A stretch of 64,000 nt of DNA from Rhodospirillales bacterium (GTDB taxonomy: Bacteria; Pseudomonadota; Alphaproteobacteria; Micavibrionales; Micavibrionaceae): positions 310,001 through 374,000 of the forward strand of contig JACKIU010000001.1 of assembly GCA_020638295.1 (NCBI GenBank). The letters are read 5' to 3'. The notes under the pieces were generated by a model that had not been told where the DNA came from, did not search any database, and saw only the letters and a program-made list of their open reading frames with translations. Of the stretch, positions 1 to 7,684 are shown piece by piece (position 1 is the first letter of the stretch; the number at the start of each line of letters is the position of its first letter). The position numbers were made by a program, and so were the translations under genes.

Positions 1-112
1 GCCAGAACGAAATTCACCCGAAGGCCAGGATTAAGACTTTAGGTCAAGTGTAGCGCTCAAACCTGCTTTTTGCTTCGCGATACAGCTTTAGCACCGTTCC
101 CAGCTGCTTTTA

Positions 113-142
113 TTGACATTTACCCTCAAAATACACTATAAT
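113..142 (+). promoter_or_regulatory. consensus sigma-70-type promoter
   Basis: TTGACA (113-118) and TATAAT (137-142) are both perfect consensus hexamers, 18 bases apart. The next start codon follows about 26 bases later, with AAGGAG just before it. Similar TTGACA-type promoters precede several other solitary genes in this window. Confidence 0.8.
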
Positions 143-168
143 ATTACATAAACTTTTAAGGAGTTACC

Positions 169-966
169 ATGTCTTTAACAAATCAAAGTAACAAGGCCTC
201 AGCCTTGGCGGAGAGCGCTCCTGAAGCCATTCTTAGAATGGATGATGTGACAAAGGATGATGCTCAAACGATCGGTAAATGGGCGGCTGATCCACGTTTT
301 TTCTACGTTTATATTAATAATGGCATAGACGATCCCGAAAAGGCACGGCAAGCGGGCGAGAAATACGCCACTTTGTGTGATTGGGGGCTTCAAGGTCGCA
401 AATCAGCGCTCAGCCTTTCAGAATTTGAGGGAAATGCCCTCCAACGCCTGCGTCAGAAATTTATGTCAGAGGCTTACGATAAAGCCGTTAACGTCACCTA
501 TCCTTGGGATGCTGTTTACGCCAAAGGTCTTCGCGATGAAAACGGAACACTTAGAGGGATTACGATCCTTTTGCATGAGAGAGAAACCGGAGATACCGAA
601 ATAGGCTATATGCTTGATCCGGACTATCACGGTAAGGGCGTCGGTTCCTCCATGGTCATGAGCGCTCTTAAATGGGCCAGAGAAAACACCGAGCTTGAAA
701 CTTTGAAGGCCGAAGTCGACCCAAACAACGGGGCGAGTTGCGGCATTCTAAGGAAGCTCAACATGGTTCAAACAGATTATATTGATGTCGGACCTTATAA
801 AGATCGCGACGGCAGCCCGATCGCTTCGAGCATTCTTAAGTGCGGTACGGCAGAGATTGACGGTGCCATAGCCGCGCACCAGGCAAAAGGCGGAGCCATT
901 TATCAAGTCGGCGATGCTGTTCTTGAAGCCAAAGACAGGCATGCCGCGCTCACGCATGATGCGTAA
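169..966 (+). CDS. GNAT-family N-acetyltransferase (RimJ/RimL-like)
   Basis: A 265-residue protein whose second half carries a GNAT fold. The acetyl-CoA pyrophosphate-binding loop reads YHGKGVGSS at about residues 161-169, preceded by the strand EIGYMLDP and followed by a helix and the VDPNNGAS segment typical of RimJ/RimL-type enzymes. The N-terminal 100 residues are not recognisable and may determine substrate choice. The ATG has a clear AAGGAG five bases upstream and a perfect promoter before that. It stands alone, with flhF starting 150 bases downstream on the same strand. Acetyl transfer to an amine is expected from the family; the actual substrate is unknown. By eye it is more AT-rich than the flagellar genes beside it, like the other solitary genes here. 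Confidence 0.75.
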   Translation: MSLTNQSNKASALAESAPEAILRMDDVTKDDAQTIGKWAADPRFFYVYINNGIDDPEKARQAGEKYATLCDWGLQGRKSALSLSEFEGNALQRLRQKFMSEAYDKAVNVTYPWDAVYAKGLRDENGTLRGITILLHERETGDTEIGYMLDPDYHGKGVGSSMVMSALKWARENTELETLKAEVDPNNGASCGILRKLNMVQTDYIDVGPYKDRDGSPIASSILKCGTAEIDGAIAAHQAKGGAIYQVGDAVLEAKDRHAALTHDA

Positions 967-1072
967 GGTCTAAAAGCAGGCTTTTAACGCTTAAATTTTG
1001 GCGCGTTCGGGTTATCCCCAACCATCCACAAACATATACCCCTTTTTATGGAAGATGCTGGTGTGCTATGCT

Positions 1073-1113
1073 GATTCTGAGTACACTTAGTAACTACAGG
1101 ATTCACACGATTC
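1073..1113. promoter_or_regulatory. three GANTC sites before flhF
   Basis: GATTC occurs at 1073-1077, 1100-1104 and 1109-1113, the last ending one base before the flhF start codon. GANTC is the target of the alphaproteobacterial cell-cycle methylase CcrM. Three in 41 bases is well above the roughly one per 256 expected. A role in cell-cycle timing of flhF is inference. Confidence 0.4.
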
Positions 1114-1114
1114 C

Positions 1115-2212
1115 ATGCGGCTAAAATCCTTTTATGCCAAAACCATGACAGAGGCGATGCATATGGTCCGTGAGGCTTTGGGCGAAGATGCGATCATTCT
1201 GGCGACGCGCGAGGAGCGCGGCGGGCCTGCGCATGGCGGCGGGGTGCGGGTGACGGCGGCGATCGACCCGGCCGATTATGGCGAACGCGGCTTTAGCGGC
1301 GATGATTTCGCCGATGCGCCAAATTTCGAAACGCACGGACGAAGCGCGCCGACCTCGGCGGAAACCTGGCTGCAATATGACGACGAAGACGAAGACTCGG
1401 CGGTGGCCGAGGAAATCACCGATGCAATGCTGCGCCACGGCGTACCCGAAGACGTGATGGACCAGATTTTATCCTGCGCGACCGTGGTCGGGTTTGAACA
1501 GCCCGGCGTGGCGCTGGTCGCGGCGATGGAGCATCTGTTCCAGTTCACTCCCCTGCCCCAAGGTCAAACCCACAAAGCGGTGATGTTTGTCGGTCCGCCG
1601 GGATCGGGCAAGACATTGGCGGCGGCGAAAGCGGCGGCGCGCGGGGTGATGAAGGGCCTGAAAGTCGGGGTGATTTCGACCGATACGGTGCGGGCGGGCG
1701 GTCTTGAGCAGTTGGCGGCGTTTACCAAGCTGCTGCGCACGGATTTGAAAGCGGCGGAAAATCCGGAAGCCTTGACCAAAGCGGTCGCCGGGTTTAAGGG
1801 CTATGACCAAATCATTATCGACACGGCCGGGATGAATCCGTTTAATACCGATGATATTCGAAAACTGGCGCGCTTAATAGGTGCGGCCGCCATTGAGCCG
1901 TATCTGGTTTTGCCCGGCGGAATGGATGCCGAGGAATGCGGCGAAATGGGCCGCATTTTTGCGACGATTGGCGCGCATACGCTGGTGCCCTCGCGCATTG
2001 ATATGGCGCGCAGGCTCGGCGGTTTGCTCTCGGCGGCGCATCACGGGGGCCTGAGTTTTGCCGACGCTTCGAATACGCCGAAAGTTGCCGACGGTTTCGT
2101 CTCGCTTAATCCGAAAAATTTGTCTAAACTGTTAATGCCCGGCGCGTATCGGAATGAGTCCGCGCATGGTCAACGTCAACCGGCGCTTCGCCGAACAGGA
2201 ACACATCAATGA
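1115..2212 (+). CDS. flhF: flagellar biosynthesis GTPase FlhF
   Basis: FlhF is a membrane-associated SRP-type GTPase that sets flagellar position and number, usually at a cell pole. The first 35 residues show the diagnostic FlhF start (KTMTEAMHMVREALG, then DAIILATRE). A variable acidic linker follows, then the NG domain: P-loop GPPGSGKT at about 160-167, the following ISTDTVRAGG segment, and DTAG near 236. At 365 residues it is a normal length, with a shorter linker than in gammaproteobacteria. The start ATG follows an ACAGGA-type ribosome site and three GATTC motifs. It overlaps the next gene, the MinD-like partner FlhG, by four bases (ATGA), so the two are translationally coupled. Confidence 0.93.
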   Translation: MRLKSFYAKTMTEAMHMVREALGEDAIILATREERGGPAHGGGVRVTAAIDPADYGERGFSGDDFADAPNFETHGRSAPTSAETWLQYDDEDEDSAVAEEITDAMLRHGVPEDVMDQILSCATVVGFEQPGVALVAAMEHLFQFTPLPQGQTHKAVMFVGPPGSGKTLAAAKAAARGVMKGLKVGVISTDTVRAGGLEQLAAFTKLLRTDLKAAENPEALTKAVAGFKGYDQIIIDTAGMNPFNTDDIRKLARLIGAAAIEPYLVLPGGMDAEECGEMGRIFATIGAHTLVPSRIDMARRLGGLLSAAHHGGLSFADASNTPKVADGFVSLNPKNLSKLLMPGAYRNESAHGQRQPALRRTGTHQ

Positions 2213-3039
2213 GTGACACGCAAACACACGTCGAAGCCAGAACCAAGGCCCCGAGCTTTCGCCGCGGGAAGAATCTGCTGGCTGTAGCCAGCGGTAAGGG
2301 CGGTGTCGGCAAGACGTGGTTCTCCGTCACGCTGGCGCAGGCTCTCACGCAAATGGGCAAAAAGGTTCTGCTGTTTGACGGCGATCTGGGGTTGGCGAAC
2401 GTCGATGTGCAGCTCGGCCTGATGCCCAAGCGCGATCTGAACGATGTGATTCGCGGGCGGCTGAGCCTTGATAAAGTGATTCAGCATTATGATGAAGGCG
2501 GATTCGATATTATCGCCGGACGCAGCGGACAGGCCTCGCTGTCCTCCCTGCCCTCGCAACGGCTGGCGCATTTGCGCGATCAGTTGCTGGAAGTGGCCGA
2601 TAATTACGACATTGTGATTGCGGACCTTGGCGCGGGCGTCGATCGTACGGTACGGATGCTTTCGGCCACGGCGATGCGCACGATTTTGATTACGACGGAT
2701 GAGCCGACTTCACTGACCGATGCCTATGCGTTTATCAAGCTGGGCAATGCGGCCGGGATGTCGAAGAATATCTCCATCGTGGTCAATCAGGCCGCCAGTG
2801 AGATGGAGGGCGAGAAGACCTATAAGACTCTGCTCAAGGCCTGTTCGAACTTCCTGCGCCTGCAGCCGCCTCTGGCCGGATTGATAAGGCATGATCCGAA
2901 AGTCAAGGAAACCATTCGCCATCAAACGCCGATCCTCATCCGTTCACCCAATGCACAGGCGGCCTGCGATGTCGAGGAAATCGCCAAGCATGTGTGGAAG
3001 TCGATGGCCGAAGCGCGTAAGGCGGCGGCGGGCGGTTAA
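2209..3039 (+). CDS. flhG: MinD/ParA-type ATPase FlhG (FleN/YlxH)
   Basis: A 276-residue SIMIBI ATPase with a deviant Walker A, SGKGGVGKT, at about residues 28-36, a MinD-like switch (LLFDGDLGLANVDVQLGL) and a Walker B region around IVIADLGAG. FlhG stimulates the FlhF GTPase and limits flagellar number. The placement directly after flhF with a four-base overlap supports this over a chromosome-partitioning role. The C-terminal region resembles FlhG rather than MinD, and no MinC or MinE is nearby. Its stop codon overlaps the stop of an IS-disrupted gene on the opposite strand. Confidence 0.9.
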   Translation: MSDTQTHVEARTKAPSFRRGKNLLAVASGKGGVGKTWFSVTLAQALTQMGKKVLLFDGDLGLANVDVQLGLMPKRDLNDVIRGRLSLDKVIQHYDEGGFDIIAGRSGQASLSSLPSQRLAHLRDQLLEVADNYDIVIADLGAGVDRTVRMLSATAMRTILITTDEPTSLTDAYAFIKLGNAAGMSKNISIVVNQAASEMEGEKTYKTLLKACSNFLRLQPPLAGLIRHDPKVKETIRHQTPILIRSPNAQAACDVEEIAKHVWKSMAEARKAAAGG

Positions 3040-3199
3040 AGTTCGATCGGGTTGCAGTCTGCGTCGTATTCAACCGGGACACAGCCCTCAGGCTTCCAGA
3101 TTTCGACAACGCCCTCATCTTTGAATTTTTGGGCTGAGCTTTTGGCGATACCTAGCGGATCTTCCAAAACCGCGCCTGGATAGTACACCGTTTTGCCAT
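3036..3199 (-). pseudogene. 3' fragment of a small gene split by the IS630 element
   Basis: The last 54 codons of an unrecognised protein. The reading frame runs through segments such as KTVYYPGAVLEDPLGIAK and EIWKPEGCVPVEYD to a stop at 3036-3038. Its 5' portion lies on the other side of the insertion (4087-4375). Deleting the IS together with one TA copy joins the two in frame at GGT-TCT-AAT-GGC, giving an uninterrupted 150-residue protein that ends against the flhG stop. Confidence 0.75.
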
Positions 3200-3213
3200 T
3201 ATAGTCATTTAAA

Positions 3214-3810
3214 TTAACATTTACACGTAACAAGAGCATCAAGGGTTGTTTTTTGCTCGGCATTTTTCCAGTTTGTTTTGATGGCTCCGAATGTATTTTC
3301 GATGGGGTTGAGGTCGGGAGAATATTTGGGGAGGCATAAGAGTTTGTGCCCTTTTTCTTCGAGCATGGCTTTGATTTTTGCTTTGGGGTGAAAGGGCGCG
3401 TTGTCCATGACGATGACACTGGGCTTTGTCAGGGTTCTCAACAAATGCTCCCTGATCCACCACAAGACGGTTGTGCCTTCGCACGAACCTTCGAACAAGA
3501 TCGGCGCAAGCCATTGTTTGCTTTTCGCCGTTGCGCCATGATGAGATTCGTGCGCGTATTCTTCCCGCCCGCACATCGCCGTAAATTTTATCCCGCGCTC
3601 TGCCCAGCCTGCATCGCGCCGAACATCCTCCTCAAACCCGCTCTCATCAAAGTAAATAATGTTGTCGGAGCCATACGCGCAGAGCAGTTTGCGCAGGCGG
3701 CACAGATATGCCGCTCTTTTCATATTGTTTCGTTCCAAATATCGTCGTTGTTTTTTAACGATTTTCATCGTCTTAAGCGCTATCGACAGGCCGGGAACGC
3801 TGATGCCAAA
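3214..3810 (-). CDS. IS630 transposase, catalytic part (orfB)
   Basis: This frame carries the DDE catalytic domain: the first Asp in IIYFDESGFEED, the second in VIVMDNAPFHPKAK, and the Glu in SPDLNPIENTFG. There is an ATG at 3768, but the frame is open upstream to about 3810 and those residues (FGISV, then LSIALKTMKIV) continue the helix-turn-helix linker of the upstream frame. A -1 slip on ATT-TTG at 3810 joins the two into EIFGISV, giving a protein of about 277 residues if translation starts at 4046. Either programmed frameshifting or a one-base loss explains this. Confidence 0.8.
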   Translation of the reverse strand, partial: FGISVPGLSIALKTMKIVKKQRRYLERNNMKRAAYLCRLRKLLCAYGSDNIIYFDESGFEEDVRRDAGWAERGIKFTAMCGREEYAHESHHGATAKSKQWLAPILFEGSCEGTTVLWWIREHLLRTLTKPSVIVMDNAPFHPKAKIKAMLEEKGHKLLCLPKYSPDLNPIENTFGAIKTNWKNAEQKTTLDALVTCKC

Positions 3811-4046
3811 ATCTCAGCGCGTTCGCGTAATAGCATATCCGGATGTTGCCGCACATGACGGCGAAGCTCTTCCTTGTCCAATTTGCGACGCCGCAAACCA
3901 TGTTTCTTAGGAGAAAGGTCACCGCGCAACAACCAGTTATAAACACTCTTGCGCGATACGTTATAACGGCGCGCCGCTTCCGCTTTGCTGCCGCCCGAGA
4001 GAACAAAATCCACGACCCGCTCTCGTATATCAATCGAACATGTCAT
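3780..4046 (-). CDS. IS630 transposase, N-terminal DNA-binding part (orfA)
   Basis: A short protein beginning MTCSIDIRERVVDFV with the helix-turn-helix segment SKAEAARRYNVSRKSVYNWL, the N-terminal DNA-binding module of IS630-type transposases. An ATG at 4061 is possible, but family members usually start at the position equivalent to 4046. It ends at a TAG at 3780-3782 and overlaps the open part of orfB by about 30 bases, with orfB in the -1 frame. Confidence 0.75.
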   Translation of the reverse strand: MTCSIDIRERVVDFVLSGGSKAEAARRYNVSRKSVYNWLLRGDLSPKKHGLRRRKLDKEELRRHVRQHPDMLLRERAEILASAFPACR

Positions 4047-4086
4047 ACCAAAATATAACATGTGTAAATATTATTTTAAATTACTA

Positions 4087-4375
4087 TAGAACCAAGATCA
4101 AGGAGAACGCCGCAGTCCAGTTGCAGCGCCTCGTTTCCGCCCGCATTGGTCGCCCATTGGTATGTAATGGCGTTAATGCCCTTTTCTTTTGGCGGAGCGG
4201 CCAGCGTATCCGGTATTTTAATACTATAATCGGGATTCAAGGAACCGCCTGCGAAAGCGCTTGAGAGGCTTGGCTTGCCTTGCAACAGCCCATACACTGC
4301 GTCGTTTGACTTGATTGCACTCTGCAAAAGAGTCTTTAAATCTGCATCATCAATTTTATTCGGATTATCGCTCAT
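4087..4375 (-). pseudogene. 5' fragment of the IS-split gene, unknown function
   Basis: The first 96 codons of a small protein beginning MSDNPNKIDDADLKTLLQ, truncated by the IS630 element. No domain is recognised. Residues such as FAGGSLNPDYSIKIPDTL suggest a soluble beta-rich protein, but this is weak. An upstream TTGACA (minus strand, 4440-4445) matches the promoters of the other solitary genes. The 3' portion is at 3036-3199. Confidence 0.7.
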
Positions 4376-4439
4376 AATTTATTTCCTCACTCGGATCAGT
4401 TAAATTCCGCTCGCCAAAGTACCTCCCCGAAAAAAATTA

Positions 4440-4445
4440 TGTCAA
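4440..4445 (-). promoter_or_regulatory. TTGACA -35 element of the IS-split gene
   Basis: Reading on the minus strand, TTATTGACATAAT precedes the interrupted gene by about 65 bases. A possible -10 (TACTTT) lies 18 bases further on. The same TATTGACAT core occurs before the genes at 169, 11181, 18343 and 35060. Confidence 0.5.
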
Positions 4446-4479
4446 TAAAGATCTTTTAACTGTGGACTTTTTCCTTTCT

Positions 4480-4599
4480 TGTCATCCCGACCGAATCCTG
4501 CGAAGCCTTAGCGAAGCAGGAAAAGCGGAGGGATCTGATCCATTTTCAAACTGTTCAGATCCCTCGATTACGGGCTAACGCCCTTCACTCGGGATGACA
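4480..4599. repeat. interspersed palindromic repeat
   Basis: An imperfect 120-base palindrome. The outer arms TGTCATCCCGA (4480-4490) and TCGGGATGACA (4589-4599) match 11 of 11, as do the inner arms GAGGGATCTGA (4528-4538) and TCAGATCCCTC (4555-4565). This is the layout of dispersed bacterial palindromic elements. It lies between the IS-split gene and the FliK-like gene. Confidence 0.75.
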
Positions 4600-4642
4600 T
4601 TTTTTCTCTATATCTTTTCGCTTTGTTGTTTAAACTGCCATT

Positions 4643-6763
4643 ATGAATGAAACGCGTTTTCCTGCCGGGCCCCCCTCTCCCGGCCGAAGTACCCGTAGCG
4701 CGGGCGGTAACGAGCCGAATGCGCGGCTTGTCAACGTGCCTAATGAAGTGCGCGCCGAGGTGCAGACGCGCAAGGCGGTGTTGCGCCTGCGCGGGGAGGT
4801 TGTGCGGCATAATGATGACGGCTCGATCCGGGTGCGCACGCAGCGCGGTGATATTGATGTGCGTTTACGCGAGGGGCAGCCAAAGCCGGAACGCGGCGCC
4901 CCGGTTGAGGTTGAAATTCCGCCTGCCAAGGCCGATGGTCGTGTGCCTGAAACCGCGAGTGTGCGGGAGGTTTTGCGCGGGGAAACACCCACCGCAGCCC
5001 CTGAACACCGGACCAGTGCGACACCGCTTGAGGTAGAGGTGAGGCCGCCGCAAGGTGAAGCGGCAGCGCCGCGCCAGCCCCTCCCGGCAGAAGAACGGCA
5101 CAGGGCCAATGCTGCTGAACGCGCAGCGTCTAATGCCGCTAATGCCGCTAATGCCGCTTCGCAGGCTTTGCCGCCGATCGGCACGGCGGTGCGCTTGCAG
5201 CCTCTTTCTCCGCGCGCGGCTGCGCGTTTACCGGTGCAGGACCTTTTGCCACAGGTGGTGCAAAGCGTGATTGCTCCGGCGGTTTTTGAAGCGCAGATTG
5301 TCGCGGCGCAGGTGCAAAGCGATACGGCGCAAGCGGTTGTTACATCCTTTAAGCCCGTCATCGGCGATACGCCCGCTCCGCTCACTCAAACATTTTCGAC
5401 GCCACTTGTTACGACGGCTCCGCCTTTGCCGCCAAATACGGCGCCCAAAACCGCGTCGGTGATCCTTACCCAGCCGGTGGCTTTTTCCAGCATTGAAACG
5501 CCCGCGTTACAAACGGGGCTGCCCCCGGCCATTCCCGCAGAAGCGTCTACAGTTCTGCAGCTTCCACTGCGCCCGGCGCAAGCGGTGTTATCCTCGGTTG
5601 TGTCCCCGCCTGACGTGCCATCGACACCAAGCGCCCTTGTTTTCAATCAAGCGCCTTCGTTGAGCGCCTTGTCGGAATCACCTGCCGCGCCACAATCTGT
5701 CGCGCCGGTGGTTATAAAGCCGCAGGTGCTCGATGTGGTGATTGAGAAAACGATTCCACCGGAGCCTGAATTTTTGCCGGGCAGCCGTGACGTTCCAACG
5801 CCCGGCGTGAAACCCGTCAATGTGAACAAGCCGGAACGGCTCATCGTGCAAAATCAAAATGCCGGCAGTCTGGTGGGCGTTGTGACCGCCGTGACGCAGG
5901 GCGCGTTGCCGGTGGTCAGCGTGCTTTTTCCGGCGCTGGACAGTGAGCAGCTTTTTGCCCTGCAATTCCCATCTGACACGGTGAGCATTGGCACACAGAT
6001 TCAGGTGCGCCCGCAGGTTACGCCGACGGTGCAGGGAGATGCGGCGCTGATGAATATCGCTCAAGCCATACCTTTGGCCGCATTTTTCACGCCACAGCCG
6101 TGGCCGGCGCTGGATGAGGCCTTGCAGGTTTTGGCCCGCAACGGCCCACAAGCGGCGCAAGCGATGGTCAATGTCACGCCATCCCCGGCTAATCCGGCGC
6201 AGCTTGGCCCGGCGGTGATGTTTTTTGTCGCGGCGCTGCGCGGGGGTGATCTGGGATCGTGGCTGGGAGAAAAAGCCAGCGAGATTCTGAAAGGTGAGAA
6301 AGGCGGGCGGGTATTATCGCGCCTGCTGGGGGATGGGGCAAATTTAAGCCGGATGGCCGCAGAGCCGATGAGTCAGGATTGGCGCGCAGTGAATATTCCG
6401 CTGTATCACGATGGCGATATGCACAAGATCGGGCTGTATTACCGGCATGAACAAGACGGCGACGAGAATGATGACAAAGCGCTGAAAGGGATGCGTTTTG
6501 TGTTTGATCTAGCGCTCGACGTGATGGGCAAGGTGCAGCTCGATGGCTTATTCCGGCCGGTTTCCGGGGCGGGCAAGCGGCTGGATCTGGTGGTGCGGAC
6601 CGAGCAGCATTTCAGCGAAGCGACGCGCGGAGAAATGCGCCGCATCTATGCGCGGGCGCTGCGCGAGAGCGGAGTGAGCGGGGAGCTCACTTTCCAAGAC
6701 CGCCCGGAGATCTGGGTGAGCGTACAGGCGAAAAATGCTGCGGCGTTGGAGGTGGATGCCTAA
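4643..6763 (+). CDS. FliK-like protein, probable flagellar hook-length control
   Basis: A 706-residue protein with a long, low-complexity Pro/Ala/Val-rich central region (roughly 120-420) between a short charged N-terminal domain and a folded C-terminal domain. The last 130 residues (WRAVNIPLYHDGD, then FDLALDVMGKVQLDGLF, then EIWVSV) resemble the C-terminal substrate-switching domain of FliK-type proteins. FliK is itself a secreted molecular ruler with a disordered middle, so the architecture fits. Context supports it: fliJ and fliI lie convergently downstream, overlapping its end by four bases. No strong ribosome site precedes the ATG. Another flagellar or envelope protein with a FliK-C-like fold is possible. 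Confidence 0.5.
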   Translation: MNETRFPAGPPSPGRSTRSAGGNEPNARLVNVPNEVRAEVQTRKAVLRLRGEVVRHNDDGSIRVRTQRGDIDVRLREGQPKPERGAPVEVEIPPAKADGRVPETASVREVLRGETPTAAPEHRTSATPLEVEVRPPQGEAAAPRQPLPAEERHRANAAERAASNAANAANAASQALPPIGTAVRLQPLSPRAAARLPVQDLLPQVVQSVIAPAVFEAQIVAAQVQSDTAQAVVTSFKPVIGDTPAPLTQTFSTPLVTTAPPLPPNTAPKTASVILTQPVAFSSIETPALQTGLPPAIPAEASTVLQLPLRPAQAVLSSVVSPPDVPSTPSALVFNQAPSLSALSESPAAPQSVAPVVIKPQVLDVVIEKTIPPEPEFLPGSRDVPTPGVKPVNVNKPERLIVQNQNAGSLVGVVTAVTQGALPVVSVLFPALDSEQLFALQFPSDTVSIGTQIQVRPQVTPTVQGDAALMNIAQAIPLAAFFTPQPWPALDEALQVLARNGPQAAQAMVNVTPSPANPAQLGPAVMFFVAALRGGDLGSWLGEKASEILKGEKGGRVLSRLLGDGANLSRMAAEPMSQDWRAVNIPLYHDGDMHKIGLYYRHEQDGDENDDKALKGMRFVFDLALDVMGKVQLDGLFRPVSGAGKRLDLVVRTEQHFSEATRGEMRRIYARALRESGVSGELTFQDRPEIWVSVQAKNAAALEVDA

Positions 6764-7188
6764 TCGCGCTCTTCCTGCCTGCGGCGATAGGCTTCGATGC
6801 CGATTTCATCAAGTTCGGCGGATTCTTTTTTGTCCTGCTCTTTTTGCTCTTCATCTTCGCGGGCGGCCTGGGTGATCTGAATTTTTTTGAGTTCGGCGAA
6901 GGCCGCGCGCATATCCTCACGCGCAATGGCGATGCGCGATTCCAAAACCCCGGCGGCCTGATTGATTTCGATGACACGCTCCTTGACAGCCTGCGAATAC
7001 GGCCCGAAATAGGAGAGCATTTCAACACCGAATTCCTGTATTTTCTCGCGCTCTTCATCGAGTTGGGTCAGCAACGTGGTTTTCTGGTTTTTCAACTCTT
7101 CGGCCTGCCGATATAATTCGGCAACAAATTTTTGTTTTTGCTCGAGGGCGTGTTTGCGCACACGGATAAGAGAGTTCAGATCGGCCAT
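6760..7188 (-). CDS. fliJ: flagellar export chaperone FliJ
   Basis: A 142-residue, almost wholly helical coiled-coil protein, rich in Glu, Lys and Gln, beginning MADLNSLIRVRKHALEQKQK. This is typical of FliJ, the soluble export component that links the FliI ATPase to the FlhA gate. Length and charge pattern match the family. It is read in the same direction as fliI, but a small unrelated gene on the opposite strand separates the two. Its end overlaps the end of the FliK-like gene by four bases. Confidence 0.8.
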   Translation of the reverse strand: MADLNSLIRVRKHALEQKQKFVAELYRQAEELKNQKTTLLTQLDEEREKIQEFGVEMLSYFGPYSQAVKERVIEINQAAGVLESRIAIAREDMRAAFAELKKIQITQAAREDEEQKEQDKKESAELDEIGIEAYRRRQEERD

Positions 7189-7195
7189 ATTTAGA

Positions 7196-7216
7196 ATTAT
7201 AGATTATAGATTATAG
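7196..7216. repeat. ATTATAG tandem triplet
   Basis: Three exact head-to-tail copies of ATTATAG sit eight bases upstream of the fliJ start, between divergently read genes. Short tandem units like this can change copy number and alter spacing in a leader or promoter. No such role is shown here. Confidence 0.6.
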
Positions 7217-7237
7217 ATGATGGAACGAAAAAAGATG

Positions 7238-7266
7238 TTGAAAGCGGTTTTTTCTTATGTTAAATA
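7238..7266 (+). promoter_or_regulatory. probable promoter of the 127-residue gene
   Basis: TTGAAA (7238-7243) and TAAATA (7261-7266) are separated by exactly 17 bases and lie 34 bases before the start codon at 7301. GGGAATAGGTT precedes the start as a weak ribosome site. Confidence 0.5.
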
Positions 7267-7300
7267 ATGCTCCCACATTGAGAGCAAGGGAATAGGTTAT

Positions 7301-7684
7301 ATGTCTGATATTCCATATTACTATAAGGATGATTTTACTAAACGCGTTTGCGAGTCTGGTGAGCATGTTTTTTGGAATGATCAATTCCACCATCTATACA
7401 GGCTCGATGTACGCAATGGCACGGCACCGGATGATAAACGGGTTAGCGCCTCTATATTTCAAAGAGACTTCTATGCTGTAAGAGCGGAGATAGGACGCCG
7501 CGATCGACAAACAGGTGAGGCCACAAGTTTCAACCTCGTCGCTCAACACGTGTTTGGTGAAGCGAAAACCAGCGCACCTGCAGGTGCAAATTCTCAGGCT
7601 GCATATTCCCGCGTTGTCAACGGTGATTTGGGCGCGAGAGTTGCGCAAGATTATTCAGACCGTACCTTTGTGATGGCCGCCTAA
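7301..7684 (+). CDS. solitary small protein of unknown function
   Basis: A 127-residue soluble protein, beginning MSDIPYYYKDDFTK and ending DYSDRTFVMAA, with no recognised domain, signal peptide or membrane segment. It is wedged between fliJ and fliI, which usually adjoin, and is read against them. Its stop overlaps the fliI stop by four bases. It has its own TTGAAA-N17-TAAATA promoter. By eye its base composition is more AT-rich than the flanking flagellar genes, which suggests later arrival. Function cannot be assigned. Confidence 0.65.
   Translation: MSDIPYYYKDDFTKRVCESGEHVFWNDQFHHLYRLDVRNGTAPDDKRVSASIFQRDFYAVRAEIGRRDRQTGEATSFNLVAQHVFGEAKTSAPAGANSQAAYSRVVNGDLGARVAQDYSDRTFVMAA

Larger units (their letters stand above)
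3202..4086 (-). mobile_element. IS630-family insertion sequence with terminal inverted repeats
   Basis: An 885-bp element encoding a two-frame DDE transposase on the minus strand. The ends form imperfect inverted repeats of about 30 bases: both start TATAGT, then C/A, then ATTTAAA, and share ATTTACAC about 20 bases in. A TA dinucleotide flanks each side (3200-3201 and 4087-4088), as expected for the TA target duplication of the IS630/Tc1 group. Because TA also begins the repeat, the boundary is uncertain by two bases. It interrupts one small gene and leaves it restorable, so the insertion looks recent. Confidence 0.85.

Noticed and set aside
1..168. A partial gene at the left edge
   Set aside because: No convincing coding frame was seen in the first 110 bases; only the promoter of the acetyltransferase is supported.
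7196..7216. ATTATAG triplet as a CRISPR or iteron
   Set aside because: The unit is only seven bases with no spacers; it is a short tandem repeat.
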